Below, piece after piece: positions 57,321 through 64,000 of a DNA stretch of 64,000 bases. The stretch's first letter is position 1, and every line of letters begins with the position of its first letter. The DNA lies in contig CM046873.1 of NCBI GenBank assembly GCA_025617745.1, positions 29,835,410 through 29,899,409 on the forward strand. Direction: 5' to 3'. Both the position numbers and the translations under genes were made by a program. This stretch comes from Heliocidaris erythrogramma. Its lineage: Eukaryota; Echinodermata; Echinoidea; Camarodonta; Echinometridae. Under the pieces are notes generated by a model. It made no database searches and was not told the DNA's origin. It worked only from the letters and a program-made list of their open reading frames with translations.

Positions 57321-57799
57321 TATAGTGACAATATGATGCAGAGAATTTCACTTTGTATCACCTCTTTGGCCTATCTTCTCTTCAATAAAACTTAGTCATT
57401 ATAAAGCATGAAATATTACAATTCATGCACTGGCATCAAAACATTTTAAACACGTCAAATCAACATGTTATACGAATTCATTGTTATAATAAGCTTCTAA
57501 ATCATCAGACTTCATATCATGCGGCTTTCGAAGCTGTCACTACTTACAAATGCTTAATACAATGTGTGATAATAGTTCACAAATGTAACCAATTCCATAA
57601 GTAATTCATTGGGACTAGAAATATCCCTTGTATATGGAGGAAAAACTTACGACAGATAACTGATACGAAAAGGAACGTCACAATGAAACAATGTGTTTGA
57701 TACAATGTGTTGACTAACTCTTTGCCAAAGTATGTCCAAGTGAAAATATGAAGAGGAGAGTATCATCCCTACAAACATTTTATATCTTTGTTCTCTCTC

Positions 57800-58080
57800 T
57801 CTCTCTTCTTTCAAATATTTCTAGGCTAAGAACAGTAATTGCGTTTCAACAAAATATTCGATTTTACGGTCCCAAACTCTGGAACAACTTAAATGACTAC
57901 ATTAAAGCATGCCTCTCACTCCGTAAATTTACGTGTATTGTAAAAAATATATACATGTACTTTGTACAATATAGTGGGTAGCATGTATTGCAGATAATTC
58001 TTTTTCTTTATTTTCTCCCTTTTTCATTCTTGTTATTTTTATTTTTTTACATTTTGTTGTGTATGTTATAAATGTTGTAT
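57800..58080 (+). pseudogene. LINE C-terminal remnant
   Basis: SRLRTVIAFQQNIRFYGPKL, then WNNLNDYIKACLSLRKF match the C-terminal tail common to CR1/jockey-like reverse transcriptases (GPKLWNSL-type motif). Ends in a T-rich 3' segment. Different subfamily from 56380-56820. Confidence 0.65.
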
Positions 58081-58445
58081 AATAATAATAATAATAATAA
58101 TATTCAGTTTTTATATAGCGCCTAATACATCAATGATGTCTCTAAGCGCTTTACAGATATATTATTACCCTGGTCATCGGATTCTGGCACGCCCGCACAC
58201 AGTGTATGCACATTCTCCACTCCCTGGGGAGCATTCTAGCCAGTTCGCCTGTTAAGCGCCCACATGCTAAGCAAACGACATTAACTTTCGCATCCGACCG
58301 GGTACCCATTTAACACCTGGGTGGAGAGTGGCAAATGTAGATTAACGTCTTGCCAAAGGACGCTAGTGCTGCGGCGGGATTCGAACCCCGGACCTCGTGG
58401 TTCACAGTCTGGGGACTTATCCACTGATCCACAACACCTCTACAT
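58081..58445 (-). repeat. tRNA-derived SINE, nearly complete
   Basis: On the minus strand: head with GTGGATAAGTCCCCAGACTG, anticodon-like CTGTGAA loop and B box GGTTCGAATCC; body GTCCTTTGGCAAGACGTTAA and AATGCTCCCCAGGGAGTGG; 3' end GATGTATTAGGCGCTATAT and an (ATT)n tail (plus strand AATAAT at 58081). Longest copy of the family in the window. Confidence 0.85.
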
Positions 58446-59436
58446 ATATAAGATCATATAGCATTGTGTTTGTCTTTTGTAAGTTAATAGTAAGAGAAGA
58501 AACCTGTCGGAATTGCATGTCGTCGGCATAAAGCGACAGCTTTAATTCAGCGTCGTTGTTTATTTTCAACCCTTGCATTGTGAATTATTAGGTATATTAA
58601 TTGCAAGTGTTTCAATTGCTTAAAACGAATAAGTATGGCGAAAGGGGGGGGGGGGGGGAGGGTCAACGTGGCGCACATCTCTTTCTACAGAAAAGTAACC
58701 AGATGATATTCCGCGGTTCATAAGACAGCTTTCTAACTTATTATATAGAACTTTTATACAGCTAAAAAATTTATCTCCAAAATTAAATGATCTGAGAGTA
58801 TGTATAAGAAAAGAGTGGTCAAAGGAGTCAAATGCTTTCTGATAATCTAAACTGAGTAGAATTCCGGGGATATTCTCTAATTTAAAATAATAAAGTGCGC
58901 CGTTTTCACTGACTCATCAGTATAACGGTTTTTCAAAAAAGCAACCTGATCTGGGTGTATCAGATCTGGCAAGACTAGTTTAAGTCTTTCAGCTAATGCC
59001 TGGATCACACCAGAGTAGTTCTCATAAAGTCCTGCCCCGTCCTAGAAAAATCGTAAAACGGGCTTCGGTCGGGGTAGAACGTGTTACTTTGGCCAAATAT
59101 TGTCTAAAATACGATGCTAGTTCGTTCATAAACAGTCCTCAATACGTCCATCTTGTTTTTATCCCGTCCACAGTCCGTTGGTATCACGTTCAGATCGGGT
59201 AAAATCGCTCGTTCATCTTAAGCGGAAAACATTTCCAAGCAGTCCAAGTCCGTCCGTAGTCAGCTTAAACCCGTTCTGAACTAGTTCTACCTCGTTCCTA
59301 ATACGCCCCAAAACGTTATAACTAGTTCTTAACTCGGTCACCTCGTTTCAAGACAGTTCATCTCATTCTCACCACGTCCTCATCTCGTCGCTAGTGCGTG
59401 CGGAACGTAATTACAATCGCGTCCCGGCCCGACTGC

Positions 59437-59722
59437 TATAAATACCCAGCGCGTTGTTGCCAGTCCTCATTCATCCAGAAAGATGGGTCATGTGAAAGCA
59501 GCCAGTACTACCCCAAGAAGCCCATGCAAATCCCTCCCAAAGTTGCTGAGCCTACAGAGCCTGCCCCTGAGTGCGGAATTCAAGAGAAGGAGAGAGCTGT
59601 ATCCCCTGGACCCGCTAATGCCTCTGCCTGACAGTCAGGGGGGCATATGTCTGAGGAAGATGCAGAACAGAGTCAGAAAGCCAGGAAGAAGAAAACCAAG
59701 ACCCACACCCATCTCACAATAG
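59437..59722 (+). other. TATA box and short basic frame inside the Harbinger element
   Basis: TATAAATA at 59437-59444 lies about 39 bases before an ATG at 59483, which opens 79 codons rich in Arg/Lys/Pro (RRRELY, RKPGRRKPRP). Harbinger elements usually carry a second, Myb-like gene; this could be its 5' remnant. No Myb motif is visible, so the assignment is speculative. Confidence 0.3.
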
Positions 59723-60657
59723 ACCAAGAAGTGTCCCTGTTTCCTCCCTGTGGGACGTCCAAGTCTGGCAGGTTGGCATCTTGTCTCCAGGCACCAGGGA
59801 TGAGGTTGTGTGCAGCATCTTCAGTATCCACTTGAATGTTCTGAATGGCTCGGTTTCGGAGACGGATGAAGTTGTGAAGGCACACACAAGCTTCAACGAT
59901 GGTCTGTACAGTCACTGGCATCTGTTGCATTGTTGACAAGAGGATGCTCCATCTCTGTGCCATAATGCCAAAGGCATTTTCGACCACACGTCTTGCTCTA
60001 GAGATCCTGTAGTTCGCAAACATATCTTCTTTTGTCAGTCCACGGCCCGAGTATGGCTTCATGAGGTATGTGCGAAGGCCAAAAGCGTCATCTCCGAACA
60101 GGAAATAGGGAAAGTCCTGGACATCATTTGGCAAGGGGGAAGGTGGAGGGAGTCCAATGGAGCCATCTTCTAAGCAATCTTTTAGTTCTGACTGGTTGTA
60201 GATCTGGGCATCAGACTGGCTTCCAAAGCCACCAACATCTGTCCACATGAATTTGTAAGACGACTGAAAAGAAGCCTTTGTAGTTGTGGTACATGGTTCC
60301 AGTCTTGGGGGTTTTCTGATGGCAACAAGTTTCCCATCCAGGGCACCACAGGCATGTGGGACATTCCAGCGCATCAGGAACTCCTCAGCAACTTTTCCCC
60401 AAGTGCCTGTGTCAACAGGGCATGTGATGACTTCATTTTTGAGCTCCATCACCAAGGCATTACAGACTTCTTTCACCAACAAGCAGATTGTGTTTTGCTA
60501 TGGAGGGGGTGATGCGTTCAAGAAGTTCATCAAACATGGCTGGGGTGATTCTCAAGAAGTTGTAGAAGGACTCCTGATCATCTAGGCGGAGCTCCTCCAT
60601 TAGCTGATGATAATGTCCCACTGCTATTAGCCTCTTAGGTTTCAGCCAGTTCTTCAC
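59673..60657 (-). pseudogene. Harbinger (DDE_Tnp_4) transposase, frameshifted
   Basis: The catalytic part (60482-59673) keeps the three acidic positions in context: D in CGALDGKLVAI, D in GGFGSQSDAQIYNQS and E in RRVVENAFGIMAQRW, plus DFPYFLFGDDAFGLRTYLM. The N-terminal part is in another frame (60657-60460: LRLDDQESFYNFLRITPAMF, DELLERITPSIAK). Between them roughly 40-50 codons of the helix-turn-helix region expected in HARBI1-like proteins are missing, so a deletion with frameshift has disabled the gene. It overlaps head-on with the + strand frame at 59483-59722. Confidence 0.88.
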
Positions 60658-62420
60658 CCAACAGGTTCTTGGTCTTCTTCTTGTTTCTTACCCATTTTTT
60701 CTTTTTTTTTTCATACCCATGATTGAGGGCAAAAAACTTGAAAATCTTCAATTCGGGAAACAAATGTGCACTGCCAAAAATCTCGAGCCCAAATGATGAA
60801 CCAGCGAGGAAACCTTGTCCTATTGTACTGCAGACGGGGTGCATGGGCGCAGTAAGAACTGCGTGAGAATTACACGAACGTACTCAAAACGAGTAGAACT
60901 TAATGAGAACCTCCTGCGAACTTTCAGAACCGTGTAGAAACGTGTTGCCAACTCCTTCAGAAATTTTATTTTGTTTTGAACGTATTTGCACGGAATAACG
61001 ACTGGCTAAGGACGTAATGCGGTCGAGTCGGGTCTCTCTGCGAACGGGATAAACCAGGTACAAACGGACTTGGTCGGTGTGCACACGTACTGCCATTGAT
61101 GCACGACTGCACCACGTCGGAACACGTCCCTAGTGGGATCGAAGTACGGCAATTCCGTTCGCAGTACGTCCATCTCGTTTTAAGTACGTTGTCACTCCGT
61201 CTAATTGCAGAACGGGATGGCTGCCAGAAAATTTTGAGCAGGCTCGAAGTTCTGGAGCACCCTTCCAGAGCCCGTTCGGAAGAACGTAGTGAGAACTAGT
61301 TTGGTGTGATGGGGGGTATAAAGCTGTTGAACCTATTTTCAAATCAATATTGAGCAGAATGACTGGGCGATAATTTTCAATGAGAAGCTTATCCTTACCC
61401 TTTTTAGCTATCAAAGCAATTAACCCTTGGCGTTGTGAAGTAGAGAGTTGTCCCTTTTCAAAAGAAAAGTTGAGTGTATCTACAAGGAGTGGTCCAAATT
61501 GTTTCCAGAACTTATAATAAAGCTCGACTGTTAGGCCGTCGTTTCCAGGAGACTTGTTTTTTTGCCATTGAAAACAATGATTGTTTGCATTCTTTTAATG
61601 ATAAGTTGAGATCAAATTTTTGTTTTCAGCTTGCTGACAACTTTCGTTGATATTCTTGTTGAAGAATATTACATCGGATTTAACCGCTGGTTTTCTGTGT
61701 AATTCTGTATAGAATTCTTTTATATGATCATTAACATTCTTCTCATCAGAACCTGATAATTGAAGATCTACTTATATGACTTTTTTCAAGGTTTAAGAAA
61801 TATTTTGTATTTTTCTCCAAATTCAGTCCAGTTAGTTTCCATGTAAACCTTAGAACTGTAGGATTTCTTACTGTCCAGATGTCTATTAGATCAAAATCAC
61901 TTTGCATCTCATTAAGTACATCGGCAACCAGTTGTGAAACATGGGGGTGCCCACCCTGTCTGTCAAGATTTGCATTCATAAGTACATTAAGGTCACCTCC
62001 CATAATCATTGGAATTGCGACTATGTTTTCAAATGAGTGAAGAGTCGTAACCAAATTTTCGATGACTCTTTGTTCTGTTCCTTTATCTCCAGTCGGCGCA
62101 TACACATTACATAATATGAACTCATTTCCATCAATGACTATTTTTAATATCAAATACTTTCCATTCTCGGAAATTGTTCTAGATACAATATCATATTCGA
62201 CATTTCTTTTTATCATTATCATGACCCCTCCGCTGTGTACAGAACCATGCGAAAACAGCAATTCGCCATTCCACACAGATGCCCAAGTACTGACAATGTC
62301 TGGAGAACTATAAGTTTCTTGTAGAAAAATAATATCTGTTTGTTTTTCCACAAGCCACGAACAAACTTTTGTTCTTTAGAAACTTGACCTCTTACCTCTT
62401 ACATTCAAGGAAAGTCATGA

Positions 62421-62644
62421 ATAAAAGCCACTTTGCGGGAGAAAATTCCCGAAGTTACAGATGTACTGAAAACAACAGACACTAATCAAAGCCTGTACTT
62501 TATAGATCGAAACGTTCACATAGCATGGACCTTCTAAGCGAATCACAACATTTAAGGTAATGCAACAACCATACAGAGTCCTCAGAATATCTATTCAGCT
62601 GGTTGAACAGAAAGTTCAGCATTTAATACTTCAGTTTGCTAGAA
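62421..62644. other. Segment upstream of the LINE endonuclease
   Basis: Could be LINE 5' sequence; no coding motif seen. Confidence 0.3.
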
Positions 62645-63215
62645 ACACATGTAACACGTTTTTTGTTTTTAAGATATTTTTTATTGTTTTCTCTCAAATC
62701 AAATACATAAAATGCAATTTTCAATAAAACAATTTGTACAAATATTTTAACAAAATACAATTATATATCAATCATTGAAAGAAATCTGAAAATAATGAAG
62801 AAAATATTACTTGTATCTCATACATAAATATTGAAATAACATAATGTCTTAAAGGTTAAGAGTGAAAAACGAAAAGATAAAATCAGGTGCTGTTCTGCCC
62901 CTCCCCACCCACTACCTCCCCGGTGTAAAGCACCCTTCATTAATGTTTTTATTGTTCTCTCTCAAATCTTATACATACATGGCAAATCTCCTTAAACAAT
63001 TTGTACATATTATTTGAATATCTTAACATAATTATATAATTATACATCATTGAAGAAATTTTAACGTAATATAGAAGAAAAAATATGACTAATACAAATT
63101 GAAATAACGTAATGTGTTAAAGGATAAGAGAGAAAAACAAATAAAACAAAAACAAAAACGGGTGCTGTGAGTCTACCCTCCCATCCCCCCCCCCCGGGTG
63201 AGAGCACGCTTCCTA
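62645..63215. repeat. Diverged ~280-bp tandem duplication
   Basis: TTTTATTGTTTTCTCTCAAA, ACAATTTGTACA, GAAATAACATAATGTCTTAA and GGTGCTGTTCTGCCCCTCCC in 62660-62935 recur in order in 62945-63215 as TTTTATTGTTCTCTCTCAAA, ACAATTTGTACA, GAAATAACGTAATGTGTTAA and GGTGCTGTGAGTCTACCCTC. A TTTTTATTG start is reminiscent of LINE 3' UTR read on the minus strand. Confidence 0.75.
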
Positions 63216-64000
63216 ATTTTGCCTCCTACACATGGAAGGGATAAAATTTCCTATTTCTTTATACCGTCTCTGTAAGGAAAAAGAGAGAAAAAAGAATATA
63301 TTTGGCTCTTGCTCAACCTTTACCTCTACCTCGCTCTCCATACTACTTATTCAATTTATATTTTCCCATTTCCTTAAATGGAGAGAAATTTGGCCTCTCT
63401 CCACTACCTGAACAGTATCCTGAAGTCAAAATGGGTGTTTCTCAAGAACCACCACCATTTCTTGAAAGTAATCCGTATTCATTTATTTCGGATCTTTTCT
63501 TAACTTTCTCAATATAACGAAAAAAATATAACATACACAGAAATGTAGCACACTAAGTGTTTAAAGTGGCTGGAATTTGTAGAGCATATATTAATATAAA
63601 ACAATAAGGTTAAGTTAACCTGTAGATTTCCCATTTATTCGTGCCCTTTTCTCTCCAATAAAGGACATCAATGCCTTCAGCTGTGATTTTCTGCTACTAT
63701 AATAACTTTATACAATTATGATAATTCGAGTGCCTTTAGAAAGTGCCTTTTGCCATATCTCATAAGGCTTATTTTCCTAATCATGATTAGAAAAAGGGTG
63801 TTCTGAGAAGCTTCTTGATATTATCAATTGAAGTGCAATGCCCTGTGAGTAAACTGACCTGTGAATTCATAACAAGGATGACATAAAGCTGTCATATGAC
63901 GGAAGGTTACCCTTTGAGTACTGTTCCTTTTATTAACGTTTTCTTGGTGTCAGTGTACGTTCAACATATTTTATATACATTTAAACGTAGTACAAAGATT
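63216..64000. other. Right edge, no gene recognised
   Basis: AT-rich DNA. The 71-codon frame near 63302-63517 has no family resemblance. Confidence 0.5.

Larger units (their letters stand above)
54403..57790. repeat. Duplicated block, copy B
   Basis: Colinear with 29826-32720. Compared with copy A it carries extra insertions: a 30-bp-arm fold-back with a B-box-like loop (54836-54922), a 29-bp-arm fold-back (55098-55177), a LINE 3' end (about 56380-56820) and a TA-flanked MITE (57079-57320). AT-rich; no open frame is conserved between the copies, so it is more like UTR or non-coding DNA than coding sequence. Confidence 0.75.
58997..61318. mobile_element. 2.3-kb PIF/Harbinger DNA transposon
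   Basis: Terminal inverted repeats TGCCTGGATCACACCAGAG and TACCCCCCATCACACCAAA (minus strand), continuing TAGTTCTCA. Flanked by TAA on both sides (58994-58996 and 61319-61321), i.e. the TTA target duplication of Harbinger transposons. Removing the element and one TTA rejoins the LINE reading frame (A-L-A-E-R). Holds a broken DDE transposase on the minus strand and a short + strand frame behind a TATAAATA. Confidence 0.88.
58680..62420 (-). pseudogene. L1/Tx1-like LINE ORF2, interrupted by a Harbinger element
   Basis: Minus strand. The endonuclease domain begins near 62410 (SLNVRGKR) and reads TDIIFLQETYSS, NVYAPTGDKG, MGGDLNVLMN and FDLIDIWTVRNPTVLRFTW to about 61840. A deletion then joins it to EKNTKYFLNLEK. 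RT-region pieces KSPGNDGLTVELYYKFW and IAKKGKDKLLIENYRPV, then LLNIDLKI, reach 61322. The Harbinger element follows, and then ALAERLKLVLPDLIHPDQVA, FLKNRY and DYQKAFDSF-like sequence continues from 58993 to about 58690. Stops and frameshifts make it inactive. Confidence 0.82.

Overview
The window looks like an echinoderm genome, most likely a sea urchin. This rests on the intron-rich gene structure with canonical GT-AG introns, an animal EXT2 gene, a long lineage-expanded ankyrin-repeat gene, a YitH/HolE-like acetyltransferase, and dense TE debris (CR1/L2-like and L1/Tx1-like LINEs, a PIF/Harbinger element, tRNA-like SINEs, hAT- and mariner-type MITEs, many poly(G) runs). The species call is inference; no marker gene fixes it.

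Layout: 1-3.9 kb holds simple repeats, a CpG-rich patch and a 133-bp palindrome, with no recognisable gene. 3.9-15.2 kb (+) is EXT2, ten coding exons that join in phase to give 706 residues. Its introns carry a 905-bp hAT-like MITE, copies of a dispersed ~330-bp repeat, a short palindromic MITE and, in intron 9, a 161-bp tandem array with a regularly spaced RFX/X-box-like motif in each unit. The last ~110 coding bases of EXT2 are repeated downstream in five progressively decayed copies. Converging on EXT2 from the other strand (21.2-19.2 kb) is a three-exon GNAT acetyltransferase (319 aa). Its final exon is likewise followed by two decayed tandem copies.

21.2-39 kb is gene-poor. It contains a SINE with a 7SL-like head, tRNA-derived SINEs, a ~1.1-kb inverted minisatellite and the first copy (29.8-32.7 kb) of a ~2.9-kb duplicated block. 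39.0-42.4 kb (-) is an ankyrin-repeat gene with 24 repeats in one exon, followed by two more exons; the second has an in-frame stop upstream of a still-good splice donor. Ankyrin relics lie upstream at 42.8-43.1 kb.

46.3-49.4 kb (+) is a dead CR1-like LINE broken by a 736-bp nested palindrome and a 457-bp hAT-like MITE. 51.6-53.5 kb is a composite of nested palindromes. 54.4-57.8 kb is the second copy of the duplicated block; comparison with the first copy exposes a mariner-type MITE with TA target duplication and a LINE 3' end. 58.7-62.4 kb (-) is an L1/Tx1-like LINE split by a 2.3-kb Harbinger element with TTA target duplication and a broken DDE transposase. The right edge has a ~280-bp tandem duplication and no gene.

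Functionally, EXT2 is a Golgi heparan-sulfate polymerase subunit. The acetyltransferase and ankyrin genes have no evident pathway link to it or to each other. The recurring theme is tandem duplication and decay of gene ends, together with serial nesting of TIR elements.
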